Source: Nocardia cerradoensis NBRC 101014 (GTDB taxonomy: Bacteria > Actinomycetota > Actinomycetes > Mycobacteriales > Mycobacteriaceae). From it: 53,023 nucleotides of DNA. Numbering within the stretch: position 1 is the first letter of the stretch; each line of letters starts with the position of its first letter. Positions 25,660 to 33,937 of this stretch are shown here, piece after piece. The stretch is taken from the NCBI RefSeq assembly GCF_000308535.1, contig NZ_BAFW01000174.1:1-53023 (forward strand). Direction: 5' to 3'. Below the pieces are notes generated by a model. The model made no database searches and was not told the origin of the DNA. It saw only the letters and a program-made list of their open reading frames with translations. Made by a program: the position numbers and the translations under genes.

Positions 25660-25914
25660 TCATTCGTCGGCCGAGCCCAGTCCCTCGGCGATCAGCCGGG
25701 TGAAGAACTCGGGTGCCTGCCCGGCGACGACCTCGAGGGCCATGGCATCGAGCAGGATGTGCGCGCCGGTACGCGGGACGTGGATCTCGAGGCGTTCGCC
25801 GTTGCGGGTCCACACCTTCCGGAATCGGACACCGGTGAATTCGTTACCGACTCCGGACCATTCGCCGGCCCGGACCACTCCGGTCGGCAGATCGCGGGCA
25901 TCCGGCTCGCTCAT
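25660..25914 (-). CDS. Small conserved-looking protein of a catabolic operon, function unknown
   Basis: 84-residue soluble protein whose ATG overlaps the stop of the nitrilase-fold gene (ATGA), which supports it as real. The core VRKVWTRNGERLEIHVP-type stretch (here RFRKVWTRNGERLEIHVP) followed by GAHILLDAMALE looks like one beta-rich domain. Similar small proteins are annotated near ring-hydroxylating dioxygenases in mycobacteria as dihydrodiol dehydrogenase, on weak grounds; there is no nucleotide-binding motif. An assembly or substrate-carrier role for an oxygenase is possible. Confidence 0.75.
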   Translation of the reverse strand: MSEPDARDLPTGVVRAGEWSGVGNEFTGVRFRKVWTRNGERLEIHVPRTGAHILLDAMALEVVAGQAPEFFTRLIAEGLGSADE

Positions 25915-26795
25915 CGCGCCACCTCCGCGCCGCGGCCCGCGAGAGGCAGGACGCGTGGAGCGGCGTCGTACTCGCCGGCGCCGCGGCGACCGGCGAGTAC
26001 GGGCAGGCCGGCGCGGGCCCGGGTGACGGCTTCGAGATCGAGTTCGACCACCCGCACCGCCTCCGGATCCTCCCCCAGATCCGCGAGGACCTCGCCCCAT
26101 GGCGACACCACGAGCGCATGCCCGAAGGTGGCGAACGCGTCCGCGAACTCGGGGTCCGGCGAATGCACGGTCGCCGGCGCGACCACATAGGCCAGATTCT
26201 CGATCGCCCGCGCGCGCAGCAGGGTGTGCCAGTGCGCGGCACCGGTCGACTGCACGAACGCCGCCGGCACCAGCAGCACCTCCGCGCCGGCTACGGCCAG
26301 TGCCCGCGACAGTTCGGGGAAGCGCACGTCGTAGCAGATGGTCAGGCCGATCCGGATGCCGTCGAACTCCAGCAGGACCGGCCCGGCCCCCGGCCGTTCC
26401 ACCGTCGATGCCTCGAACGATCGGCCACCGATCCGGGCATCGAACAAGTGCATCTTGTCGTAGCGTCCGACCAGCGCACCGGCCGCGTCGATCACCAGCG
26501 CCGAGTTGTAGGTCGCCTCGGCGGTGCGGTTCTTCATTCCGCCCAGCACCACCGCCACCCCGTGGGTGGCGGCGGCCCGGCGCAACCGCCGAACTTCGTC
26601 GGAGTCCTCGTGCAGGGCCGCCTCGCGCATCTGCACGTTGGTTCCCAGCATCAGGCCGTTCTCCGGCAGCGTCACCAGTTGTGCACCGGCGGCCGCGGCC
26701 CGTTCGATCAGCCGCAGGGCAGTCGCCAGGTTGGCGGCCATATCGGTGGTCGCGTGCCACTGGGTCAGGCCCACCTTCAGCGTCCGCGCGGTCAT
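25911..26795 (-). CDS. Carbon-nitrogen hydrolase (nitrilase superfamily, omega-amidase-like)
   Basis: 294-residue amidase with the full Glu-Lys-Cys triad: E45 in TLPENGLM, K114 in YDKMHLFD and C154 in TICYDVRFPEL. The run ICYDVRFPE is typical of the Nit1/Nit2/omega-amidase branch rather than true nitrilases. It overlaps both neighbours (ATGA at both ends). In pyridine and nicotine catabolism such enzymes release ammonia from ring-opened amides (for example alpha-ketoglutaramate), so it may free nitrogen from a ring-cleavage product here. The substrate is inferred only from context. Confidence 0.9.
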   Translation of the reverse strand: MTARTLKVGLTQWHATTDMAANLATALRLIERAAAAGAQLVTLPENGLMLGTNVQMREAALHEDSDEVRRLRRAAATHGVAVVLGGMKNRTAEATYNSALVIDAAGALVGRYDKMHLFDARIGGRSFEASTVERPGAGPVLLEFDGIRIGLTICYDVRFPELSRALAVAGAEVLLVPAAFVQSTGAAHWHTLLRARAIENLAYVVAPATVHSPDPEFADAFATFGHALVVSPWGEVLADLGEDPEAVRVVELDLEAVTRARAGLPVLAGRRGAGEYDAAPRVLPLAGRGAEVAR

Positions 26796-27937
26796 GACGC
26801 CTGCCCCGCCGCGACTGCCGCCGTAGTCTCGGTCCGCGCGCGGGCAAGATCCATGTTCACCACGGTCCAGCCGCCACCGGAGGCCTGCATCGGCTCGTAG
26901 GTGTACACGGTGCCGTGCACGCCGGGCCCGATCAGACCGAGCATGATCATCCAGTTCTGGATCTCGTACTGGCCGTGTTCGAGCAGCGGGTAGGGCTCCA
27001 GCGAGCACAGGTCCAGACCGCGCCCGGTCTCCAGCAGCTTCAGGATGTAGGTGTCGAATTCGACGTCCACGCCGCCGAAGTGCCCGGGATCCAGCCAGTG
27101 CGACAGGCCGCCGGTGGCCAGGAACGCCACCTTCAGGCCCGAGCGCGTCACCACATCCCGCAGCGCCTCACCGAAGCGGCGCGCGTTGAACGGGGAGAAG
27201 CTGCGGTGCGGCTGGGTGATGATCGGGATCACCGGCAGATCCGGGCGCGGCAGCACCAGCCGCAGCGGCACGATCAGCCCGTGGTCGAGGTCGACGCGCT
27301 CGGCCTCTTCGACCTCCAGGCCCGCTGCGCGCACGGCGCCGGCCAATTCACTTGCGAAATCAGGCATTCCGGTGAGGTTCAGATCCAGATCACCGCGCTT
27401 GAAGAACTCCATCGAGCCGGTGTGACCCGAGCCGGTGCCGATCACGTTGTGGCCGGTCTCGAAACTCTGGAAGTGGCAATCGGCCGTCACCAGCACGACG
27501 TCGGGGTCGGCGGCGACCAGATCGCGACGCAGACGTTCGTAGCCGTCCAGCAACCGCGCCACCGCATCGTCGGGATCGATCTCCGGACGCGCCAGCAGAT
27601 CCGGCACGTGGGAGCAGCCGCCGGCGAAGACCACACCGTCGGGAACATCAGGATCGGCGCGTGGCAGGGTGTCGTCGACGATGAATCCGCCCTTGCTGGC
27701 AGCATCGCCCAGATCGTCGTTGAACCAGCGGCTCACCAGGATGGTCAGGCCGTCGTTGAGCCCGATGGCGCGCAACCGATCTCGGTTTCCGGCCAGGATG
27801 ATTTCGGCCCATTCCCGGTCGATGCCCAGCAGTTCCGGCGCCCGCGAGGGCTGTGCCTTCACCTGCTCCAGCAGTTCGTTGTCGCGGGCCATCGCCAGGA
27901 CGGCCCGTTCGATCGCGTTCTTGTCCACGGTGCTCAC
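26792..27937 (-). CDS. Extradiol dioxygenase with LigA-like domain fused before a LigB domain
   Basis: 381-residue protein. Residues about 1-85 resemble the small alpha (LigA) subunit of protocatechuate 4,5-dioxygenase (ELLGIDREWAEIILAGNRDR, in part). Residues about 100-381 are a LigB catalytic domain with H110 (GCSH), H155 (ADCHFQ), H219 (LDHGLIVPL) and H280 (GGLSHW). The order alpha-then-beta is the reverse of fused gallate dioxygenases, in which the beta-like domain comes first. A GTG start at 27937 is used, overlapping the stop of the NicX-like gene (GTGA). It should cleave a ring diol made by the Rieske system plus SDR of this operon. Confidence 0.87.
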   Translation of the reverse strand: MSTVDKNAIERAVLAMARDNELLEQVKAQPSRAPELLGIDREWAEIILAGNRDRLRAIGLNDGLTILVSRWFNDDLGDAASKGGFIVDDTLPRADPDVPDGVVFAGGCSHVPDLLARPEIDPDDAVARLLDGYERLRRDLVAADPDVVLVTADCHFQSFETGHNVIGTGSGHTGSMEFFKRGDLDLNLTGMPDFASELAGAVRAAGLEVEEAERVDLDHGLIVPLRLVLPRPDLPVIPIITQPHRSFSPFNARRFGEALRDVVTRSGLKVAFLATGGLSHWLDPGHFGGVDVEFDTYILKLLETGRGLDLCSLEPYPLLEHGQYEIQNWMIMLGLIGPGVHGTVYTYEPMQASGGGWTVVNMDLARARTETTAAVAAGQAS

Positions 27938-28950
27938 TCCTGTTCGACGAGGGCGCCGTCGCGGACCACTGCCACACCGTCGATCTCGACGGTGCAGCCG
28001 CGCATCGGCACGTCCAGGTGGGCGGGAGTCTCGCGGTCGGCGAACCGGTTGGATCCGGTCGACCACATGAAATTGCCTGCGGTGGAGCGCAATTCCTGAC
28101 CGTAGAGGGAGCGCGGGTCGTAGACGTCGAACGCCGACCACCGCGCGTGCGGCAGCACACCCCAGCCCATGTGGCTGGTGGCCCACACCTCGTCGTCGCC
28201 CCAGGCTTCGAAGTAGTCGGTGAGGACGTGCGCGTCGGTGCCCGCACCGGAGATCTTCTTGATGTAGCCCTTCTCGACCTCGATGGTGACCGTGTCCTGG
28301 ACGTAGCGCTGCCAGGGGATCAGCGCATCGCCGGGCTGCAATACGATGCGTCCCTCGGCGGTGCGGTCGTTGGGGAAGCAGGCGACGAAACCCGAGGGCC
28401 AGTGATCCCAGCGGCCCGGCTCGTCCACATATCCCCACTGGTGGGTGATGGGCAGGTCGGTCCCGGAGATGTCGGCAGTCAGATCGGTGCCGGCGGCGCT
28501 GGTCACATGCAGGGTCGACCCGGCACGCAGCTTCCGGCCACCCGCCTCGACGGTCCTGCGCAGGTTCTCATCGCCCATCAGGCGTTCTAGCACGTCGTTC
28601 GGCTCGGCCACGAACAGCATCCGCTTGCCGTTCCCGGTGATCCGGGTGCGCACATCGGAATGGATCAACCCACCGACGGTGACGTCGACGACGAAATCGC
28701 ACTCCCCCGCCGCGGCCAGCAGCGGCGCGACCTCGCGGCCGTCGGGCCGGTAAGGCGGCAGCATCGGGTTGGACAGGCTGGAGGCATGCAGCACCAGCAC
28801 CCCGGCGCCCAGCTGTCGCGCCGCCGCCACGGCGGATTCGACGTACTCGGTCTTCTGGCCGAGTTCGGCGATCACCGCCACGGTCTCACCGGCGTTCACC
28901 TTGCACAGCCGGAACTGTTCGACGAAGTTCTCGGTCAGGGTTTTCGGCAT
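27934..28950 (-). CDS. nicX: 2,5-dihydroxypyridine 5,6-dioxygenase-like (NicX family)
   Basis: 338-residue iron-dependent dioxygenase of the M29-peptidase-like fold. The run YVDEPGRWDHWPSGF (174-188) is nearly the same in NicX. The iron site known from Pseudomonas NicX maps onto H260 (SHMGWG), S297 (WSTGSN), H311 and D313 (AHLDVPMRGC). NicX opens 2,5-dihydroxypyridine to N-formylmaleamate. GAAGGA lies 8 bases before the ATG. The same operon holds maleamate-amidase and maleate-isomerase candidates, so a route to fumarate is plausible. The gene symbol is by family likeness; the true substrate could be a substituted dihydroxypyridine. Confidence 0.85.
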   Translation of the reverse strand: MPKTLTENFVEQFRLCKVNAGETVAVIAELGQKTEYVESAVAAARQLGAGVLVLHASSLSNPMLPPYRPDGREVAPLLAAAGECDFVVDVTVGGLIHSDVRTRITGNGKRMLFVAEPNDVLERLMGDENLRRTVEAGGRKLRAGSTLHVTSAAGTDLTADISGTDLPITHQWGYVDEPGRWDHWPSGFVACFPNDRTAEGRIVLQPGDALIPWQRYVQDTVTIEVEKGYIKKISGAGTDAHVLTDYFEAWGDDEVWATSHMGWGVLPHARWSAFDVYDPRSLYGQELRSTAGNFMWSTGSNRFADRETPAHLDVPMRGCTVEIDGVAVVRDGALVEQE

Positions 28951-29012
28951 GACTACTTCCTTCTCGGTTACGAAATGTCTTTTCCGGCAGGGCTTTTCAT
29001 ATGGCCGACGAT

Positions 29013-29786
29013 TCAGTGCGCGGCGCGCACGGCGCCGCCGTCGACCGACAGCGAGGTGCCGGTGATGAACGACGCGCGCGCCGACGCGAGGAATGCGACC
29101 GCATCGGCGATCTCGCTCGCCTCCGCCCACCGGCCGGCCGGAATATCGGCGACGACGCGCGCGATCTCCTCCTCCACGGTGGTGCCGTTACGGTCGGACT
29201 TCATTTCGACGATTCCCTGCATCCGGTCGGTTCCGGTGGCGCCGGGCATGATCTGGTTCACCCGCACTCCCGCCGGAGCCAGTTCGCTCGCGAGGTTCTT
29301 GACGAACGCCGAGGCGGCCGACCGGTACGCGGCGGACAGCACCCCGCCCGCGGCGGGCTGGCGCACCCAAGTCGAGGACAGCAGAATGATCGCGCCGGCG
29401 CCCTTGTCGCGCATCACGCGGCCGGCCGCGGTGGCGAGTTGCACCACCGGACGCAGCAAGGTGTCGTGGGCCGCGGTCCAATCGTCCCAGGCGGCCTCCA
29501 GCGCCGGCACGATCCGTGGCCCCGGGGTGTTGAGCACCACGACATCCACCGCACCGTAGGCGGACACCACGGTGTCGACGAGCGCGGCGGTGGCCGCAGC
29601 ATCACCCAGATCATGGGCGAACGGCACGATGGACCCGCTCCCGACGGTTTCGGGTTCGCCGCCGGCGCTGCGGGCGGCCGCGATCACCGTCATCCCTTCG
29701 GCGGCCAGCCGTTCGGCCGTTGCCCGGCCGATGCCGCGGGAGGCGGCCGTTACCAGCGCCACGCCGTTTTCCAGACCCAGATACAC
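29013..29786 (-). CDS. Short-chain dehydrogenase with altered YxxxK motif
   Basis: 257-residue SDR with cofactor motif TAASRGIGRA (first Gly replaced by Ala), LNTPGP in place of NNAG, and AAYRSAASAF where YxxxK is expected, so the position four after Tyr is Ala. The ending FITGTSLSVDGGA is normal. A GTG start is chosen because AAGGAG lies 6 bases before it. It follows the ferredoxin gene in the operon and is the candidate for oxidising the dihydrodiol made by the Rieske system. The missing Lys and NAG changes make normal SDR chemistry uncertain; some atypical SDR subgroups carry such changes. Confidence 0.83.
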   Translation of the reverse strand: MYLGLENGVALVTAASRGIGRATAERLAAEGMTVIAAARSAGGEPETVGSGSIVPFAHDLGDAAATAALVDTVVSAYGAVDVVVLNTPGPRIVPALEAAWDDWTAAHDTLLRPVVQLATAAGRVMRDKGAGAIILLSSTWVRQPAAGGVLSAAYRSAASAFVKNLASELAPAGVRVNQIMPGATGTDRMQGIVEMKSDRNGTTVEEEIARVVADIPAGRWAEASEIADAVAFLASARASFITGTSLSVDGGAVRAAH

Positions 29787-29842
29787 AATTTCTCCTTCAG
29801 CTGATCGATCGTCGTGCCGCCGCGCACGACCAGGTGCCGGAT

Positions 29843-30034
29843 TCAGATCTCGCGGATCGCGTGCTCCGCGCACAGCGAAATCACCCGCCGCACCAGGGTT
29901 TCGTCGGATTCCGCGACGCTGCCGTCGCCGACGGCTGCGGCATATCCCCAGTCGTCGGAGCGAAAGACACTGGGGCACATGTCGAAACACGTCCCGTACC
30001 CATCACATTTGGTGTTGTCCACGATCACCCGCAT
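29843..30034 (-). CDS. Single-cluster ferredoxin, P450/Rieske-associated type
   Basis: 63-residue ferredoxin. Cysteines are at 10, 16, 20 and 55; the position where [4Fe-4S] forms would have a second cysteine is Tyr13 (CDGYGTC). This C-x2-Y-x2-C pattern is seen in actinobacterial [3Fe-4S] ferredoxins (others carry His or Cys there). AAGGAG lies before the ATG, and the gene begins two bases after the NuoF-like stop. It should pass electrons from the NuoF-like reductase to the Rieske oxygenase of the same operon. Confidence 0.88.
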   Translation of the reverse strand: MRVIVDNTKCDGYGTCFDMCPSVFRSDDWGYAAAVGDGSVAESDETLVRRVISLCAEHAIREI

Positions 30035-30036
30035 AC

Positions 30037-31290
30037 TCACCGCTCCTTCCGTGCATCGCGGCGCGCGAGCTCTTCCACGCCGCTTCGAGCCAGCGCCGCC
30101 GCGCCGTCGATGAGGCCGCACACACCGCGGCCGGGGAGGTCGGCACCCCAGCGGGTCAGGTCCGTCATATGCCGAGCGGCATCCTCACCACGCAGAATCT
30201 GCCGATACGCCCGCGCGATCGCCTTCGTGCCGGTGAAGCACGAACCGCATTGCAGGGCACTCTCGTTCTGGAACCAGACGGCGAGCTCGGCAGCCAGCGC
30301 GACCGGATCGTCGTCGGGCCCCAGTACCGTGATCGCGCCGCAGCCCAGACCGGTACCCGCCGCGCGCATCGCGTCGTAGCAGCAGGACAGCGCACCGACG
30401 TCGCCGAGCGAGATTCCGTTGAACCAGCCGCCGAGCAGCGCCCCCGTCATCGGCACTGCCCCGCCACCGGCGGCGGCCACCAGATCCGAAACCGTTGCAC
30501 CCAGGGGCATTTCGTAGACGCCGGGTGCCGCGACGCGGCCGGTGACGGTGAACAGCGCTGTACCACGCGAAGCCGCGGTACCCGCTCCGGCGAATTCGGC
30601 GGCACCGTAACGGCGGATCCACGCCGCATGCGCGAAGGTCTCCACATTGCTCACCAGCGTCGGCAGACCCCGCACCCCCACCTCGAACGGGCGAGGGGGC
30701 TTGCTGACCGGTTTCGCCGGGCGGCCGTTGATAGAGGCCACGACCGCCGACTCCTCGCCCGCCACATATCCCGTGGGCGCCTCGTGGACCCGCAGCACCA
30801 CCCCCGGCGGAACAAGCCCTGCCGCAACGACTTCGGCGACCGCCGCACGGACCGATGCCAGCACCGCCGGTTCGGAGGCGTAGACGACGGCCTCGGCGGA
30901 TCCGGTGACGACCGCGGCCGTCAACAGCCCGTCGAGCACAAGGTACGGCCGGCGGGTGAGCAGCCATGCGTCCTTACTCGACGCGGATTCCCCCTCGTGG
31001 CCGTTGGCGACGACCACACTGTCGGAACTAGCCGCCACCGCCGACCATTTGCGATGGGCGGGAAATCCGGCGCCGCCGCGACCGCGAAGGCCCGAGCGGG
31101 CCAACTCGGCCAGGAAGTCCGCGGATTCGACCGGGGCCCCGAAAAATCCGAGTTCTCGCTCGTCGGCGAGCCCCCAGCCGGGAGACTCGACGCCGGGCAC
31201 GACCAGCCTGCCCGGCAGATCGCCGGCCACGCGGGCCGGAATGTCGAGGGCCGGCGCAAGGTGCAGCGCCGAACGAATAGCGGTGGTCAT
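30037..31290 (-). CDS. NuoF-like FMN/NADH ferredoxin reductase
   Basis: 417-residue protein like the 51-kDa subunit of complex I. NADH/FMN motifs GRGGAGFPAHRKW and NGHEGESAS are near residues 70-105, then the SLBB-like beta-grasp region (VTGRVAAPGVYEMPLGATV) and an iron-sulfur region with C348, C351 (QCGSC) and C391 (GVCGL). Complex I proteins have four cysteines there; one is missing here. Actinobacteria use stand-alone NuoF-like proteins as NADH:ferredoxin reductases for P450s. Its place between the Rieske subunits and the ferredoxin marks it as the reductase of a multi-component dioxygenase. Its ATG overlaps the amidase-like gene's stop. Confidence 0.87.
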   Translation of the reverse strand: MTTAIRSALHLAPALDIPARVAGDLPGRLVVPGVESPGWGLADERELGFFGAPVESADFLAELARSGLRGRGGAGFPAHRKWSAVAASSDSVVVANGHEGESASSKDAWLLTRRPYLVLDGLLTAAVVTGSAEAVVYASEPAVLASVRAAVAEVVAAGLVPPGVVLRVHEAPTGYVAGEESAVVASINGRPAKPVSKPPRPFEVGVRGLPTLVSNVETFAHAAWIRRYGAAEFAGAGTAASRGTALFTVTGRVAAPGVYEMPLGATVSDLVAAAGGGAVPMTGALLGGWFNGISLGDVGALSCCYDAMRAAGTGLGCGAITVLGPDDDPVALAAELAVWFQNESALQCGSCFTGTKAIARAYRQILRGEDAARHMTDLTRWGADLPGRGVCGLIDGAAALARSGVEELARRDARKER

Positions 31291-31925
31291 AGCAGCCCCT
31301 TGACGATCGCGTGTGCGGTGGCGAGTGGGATCACGTCGCCGTATTTGGCGTCGATGTCCAGCAATGCGGCCCGGTGCGGCGCCTCCTCGCGGTCGCCCAC
31401 GCACTCACGGACGACGAAGGCGGGCAGGTCGGCCGCGCAGGCGTCGACCACGGTGGCGCGGACACAGCCGGAGGTCGTCGCACCGGTGACGAGCACCGTG
31501 TCGATGCCGGCGGCGGCCATTCGGCGTGCCAGATCGGTGCCGGAGAATGCGGAGGCCGCCTGCTTGACGACCAGCGGATCATCGCCGCGCCGACCGAGCC
31601 GGTGATCGATCCGCACACTGCGGTCACCGTTTCTCAGTCCGCGCATCGCGGGCATCTTGCGCAACCAGGTTCCGGCGGTACCGTCGCCGTCCGCCGGGAA
31701 TGCGATGGTCGTGAAGTAGACCGGTACGTCGTGCTCGTGCGCCGCGTCCACCAGGTCCCGGGTCGCGGCGACAACCGCGTCCATATCGAAGCCCGGACCG
31801 TACCGCGCCTCGGTGAATCCGTACTGCAGATCGACCACGACCAGCGCGGGGTGCGTTCCGGGAGTGAGTGTTCCGAGCAGGCCGCCCTTCCGGTACCGAG
31901 CCCGGACCTGCTCCTCCACCGTCAC
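31287..31925 (-). CDS. Isochorismatase-family amidohydrolase, maleamate-amidase-like
   Basis: 212-residue cysteine hydrolase with the family triad D32 (VVVDLQYGF), K121 (VVKQAASAF) and C154 (TTSGCVRATVVDA). The family includes NicF, which hydrolyses maleamate to maleate and ammonia. With a NicX-like and a maleate-isomerase-like gene in the same operon, this is the most likely role. The GTG start at 31925 is 14 bases after the Rieske alpha stop; no strong ribosome-binding site is seen, and a second GTG two codons later is possible. Confidence 0.85.
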   Translation of the reverse strand: MTVEEQVRARYRKGGLLGTLTPGTHPALVVVDLQYGFTEARYGPGFDMDAVVAATRDLVDAAHEHDVPVYFTTIAFPADGDGTAGTWLRKMPAMRGLRNGDRSVRIDHRLGRRGDDPLVVKQAASAFSGTDLARRMAAAGIDTVLVTGATTSGCVRATVVDACAADLPAFVVRECVGDREEAPHRAALLDIDAKYGDVIPLATAHAIVKGLL

Positions 31926-31939
31926 GGCGTCCGCGCGGC

Positions 31940-33322
31940 TCAAAACTCGTGCTCCGGCCACTGCCCCGGCTCGGCGCGCATCAGGTCCGCGTAGTAGGCG
32001 TACATATTGCGCTGTACGCCCTCTTCGTAGCGGGTCCAGTAGACCTTTCCGGGCCCGGGCCAGTCCTGCACCGGATGCGCCATGCCGACACCCGGCATTC
32101 CCATCTCGTAGTTCAATTCGAAGTCCAGCAACTCCGCCGCGACCGAACGGCCGGTGCGCCCGACCGTGATCCACGGTTCGGTGTCGTCCATCTCGAAGGC
32201 GCCGCCGAGCGAGAAGGTGCCGAGTCCGGCACGGTAGGCGCGGTCCTTCTGTTCGGGCGTCATGTTCTTGTAGCCGAGGAACCAGTTCCACATCTCGACC
32301 TGACCGGGCCCCTTCGGCTGCCAGCACCGCACGGTCAGCACGCCGGTCGGCGGATGGCTGGCGCCGTCCTCGGTCATCGGCAGGGCCAGAATGGAAAAGT
32401 TGGGGAAGACGTTTCCGACGAACACTCGCGAGCGACGAGCCACCTCGAGCTGGTGGGCAGAAATGTTCGCGGTGTCGAAATTCTCGGCCAGACTCTCCGG
32501 AAATCCGAAGAACTTCGGCCCGGGTTCATCGGCATCCTCGGCCATCGAGAAGGACAACGAATGTCCGGGCGACGCCTGGATGTGATAGCCCATCATGTTC
32601 TCGCTGAACGGCACCGGGAAGGCGCCGATCGCATAGACCGACTTGTGCAACGTGCCGAGGTGGTAATCGTCGCCGGAGAAATTGTCGGCGCCGGATTTCC
32701 AGTTGGCGTCGAGGACGAAACGCTGCGGCTTGCCCAGCACCTCGACACCGTCTTTGTCGAGGCCGAACAGCAGATCCATGTACCACGCCATGCCGCCCAG
32801 ATATTCCCGCAACGGCGGTGCACCAGGGTCGAGCGTCGCGAAGATCAGGCCGTGGAACGATTCCACCTGCGCCGCTTTGGCCAGCCCGTTGTCCGCCTTG
32901 CTCATATTGCCGAACGCGTTCTTCCAGAGCGGCGCACCCACCAGACTGCCGTCCGAGGAGTAGGTCCAGCCGTGGTACGGGCAGCGGAAGTGTGAGGTGT
33001 TGCCCGAGTCGGCCCGGCAGATCTGGACGCCGCGATGTTTACAGGCGTCGAAGAGGACGTGAATATCGCCCTTCTCGTCGCGGGTCACGACGAACGAATC
33101 CTCCCCGATCCGGCGTACGACGTAATCGCCGTTCGCCTCGATCTCGGATTCGTGCGCCATATAGACCCAGGCCCGGCCGAATATCTTGCGCAGCTCCGCT
33201 TGATGCACCTCGGCATTTCCGAAGATGGTCGCGGGGATTCGCCCGTCGGGCAGGCCCGATTCGATCCGATCCATCAAGGTCCGGACCTGCGGCGAAAGTG
33301 AGGGTTCCCGAATCGCGGTCAT
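31940..33322 (-). CDS. Rieske ring-hydroxylating dioxygenase, large (alpha) subunit
   Basis: 460-residue oxygenase subunit. Rieske ligands are C94, H96, C114 and H117 (CKHRG then CPYHGW). The catalytic iron site is in DDYHLGTLH with H221 and H226. The length and the later run match alpha subunits of two-subunit dioxygenases, and a beta subunit gene is directly upstream. AGGAG lies 11 bases before the ATG. With the ferredoxin and NuoF-like reductase it forms a four-protein oxygenase; the 2-hydroxypyridine dioxygenase of Rhodococcus rhodochrous PY11 (hpo) is also a four-component type. The substrate is presumably an N-heterocycle. Confidence 0.92.
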   Translation of the reverse strand: MTAIREPSLSPQVRTLMDRIESGLPDGRIPATIFGNAEVHQAELRKIFGRAWVYMAHESEIEANGDYVVRRIGEDSFVVTRDEKGDIHVLFDACKHRGVQICRADSGNTSHFRCPYHGWTYSSDGSLVGAPLWKNAFGNMSKADNGLAKAAQVESFHGLIFATLDPGAPPLREYLGGMAWYMDLLFGLDKDGVEVLGKPQRFVLDANWKSGADNFSGDDYHLGTLHKSVYAIGAFPVPFSENMMGYHIQASPGHSLSFSMAEDADEPGPKFFGFPESLAENFDTANISAHQLEVARRSRVFVGNVFPNFSILALPMTEDGASHPPTGVLTVRCWQPKGPGQVEMWNWFLGYKNMTPEQKDRAYRAGLGTFSLGGAFEMDDTEPWITVGRTGRSVAAELLDFELNYEMGMPGVGMAHPVQDWPGPGKVYWTRYEEGVQRNMYAYYADLMRAEPGQWPEHEF

Positions 33323-33376
33323 AGGTGTGTAACTCCTGGGCTGAAATCGAGACAACGATCTGGCGAACGAGGTCGC

Positions 33377-33925
33377 TCAGAAGAAAAGAGACAGATTGTG
33401 GGTGCCGATGACCGTCAAGTCCAGATGGACCACGCGGTGCAGTAACCTGAGCCGCCCGCCTTCGCGGCGAAGGACATCGCGGCGCTCACCGGAGAGCATC
33501 TGGGGAGCGGTCTGATCCTGGCGGGTGCGGTAAACGAGGGTATTGCTGCGCCCGACGATCAGATCGGCATCGCCGCTGTCGTGCTCGAGCACGCGAATGT
33601 TGGACACGAAGTGCCGCACCCGCGACGGCGGATCCTCGGCCCATGCGTACGCGGTCTCACCGCGCGCGACTCGCGATTCGAGCGACCCCAGGTTCTCGTT
33701 CAGGTGATAGGACATGTCCGAGAAGCCGAAACCGCGTGCGCGCTCTACGGTTTCGCGAATCGGCACCTGGTACAGGATGTCGCGACTGACCAGGTCGGTC
33801 AGCCACTGCCGCTCGTTCAGGTCGTCGAGCAGTTCTGCCTCGTAGAAGTAGAAATCGACGACCTCCGCATAGCGCGGGTCGTTCGATGCGAGCCGGCGTT
33901 GCGCCACCGTCTGCTGCTGGGTCAT
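33377..33925 (-). CDS. Ring-hydroxylating dioxygenase, small (beta) subunit
   Basis: 182-residue SnoaL-fold beta subunit (VVDFYFYEAELLDDLNERQW, then HFVSNIRVLEHD, TLVYRTRQDQ and the ending GTHNLSLFF), typical for aromatic-ring dioxygenases. It is the first gene of the operon. A perfect palindrome at 33938-33951 lies only 13 bases before the ATG, so a bound regulator would block transcription start or the ribosome site. It stabilises the alpha subunit hexamer and has no catalytic residues itself. Confidence 0.92.
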   Translation of the reverse strand: MTQQQTVAQRRLASNDPRYAEVVDFYFYEAELLDDLNERQWLTDLVSRDILYQVPIRETVERARGFGFSDMSYHLNENLGSLESRVARGETAYAWAEDPPSRVRHFVSNIRVLEHDSGDADLIVGRSNTLVYRTRQDQTAPQMLSGERRDVLRREGGRLRLLHRVVHLDLTVIGTHNLSLFF

Positions 33926-33937
33926 TCGATCCCCTCA

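Noticed and set aside
29572..31605. Plus-strand frame of 677 codons across the ferredoxin and NuoF-like genes
   Set aside because: It is antisense to four well-supported genes and shows low-complexity Arg/Ala/Pro runs only.
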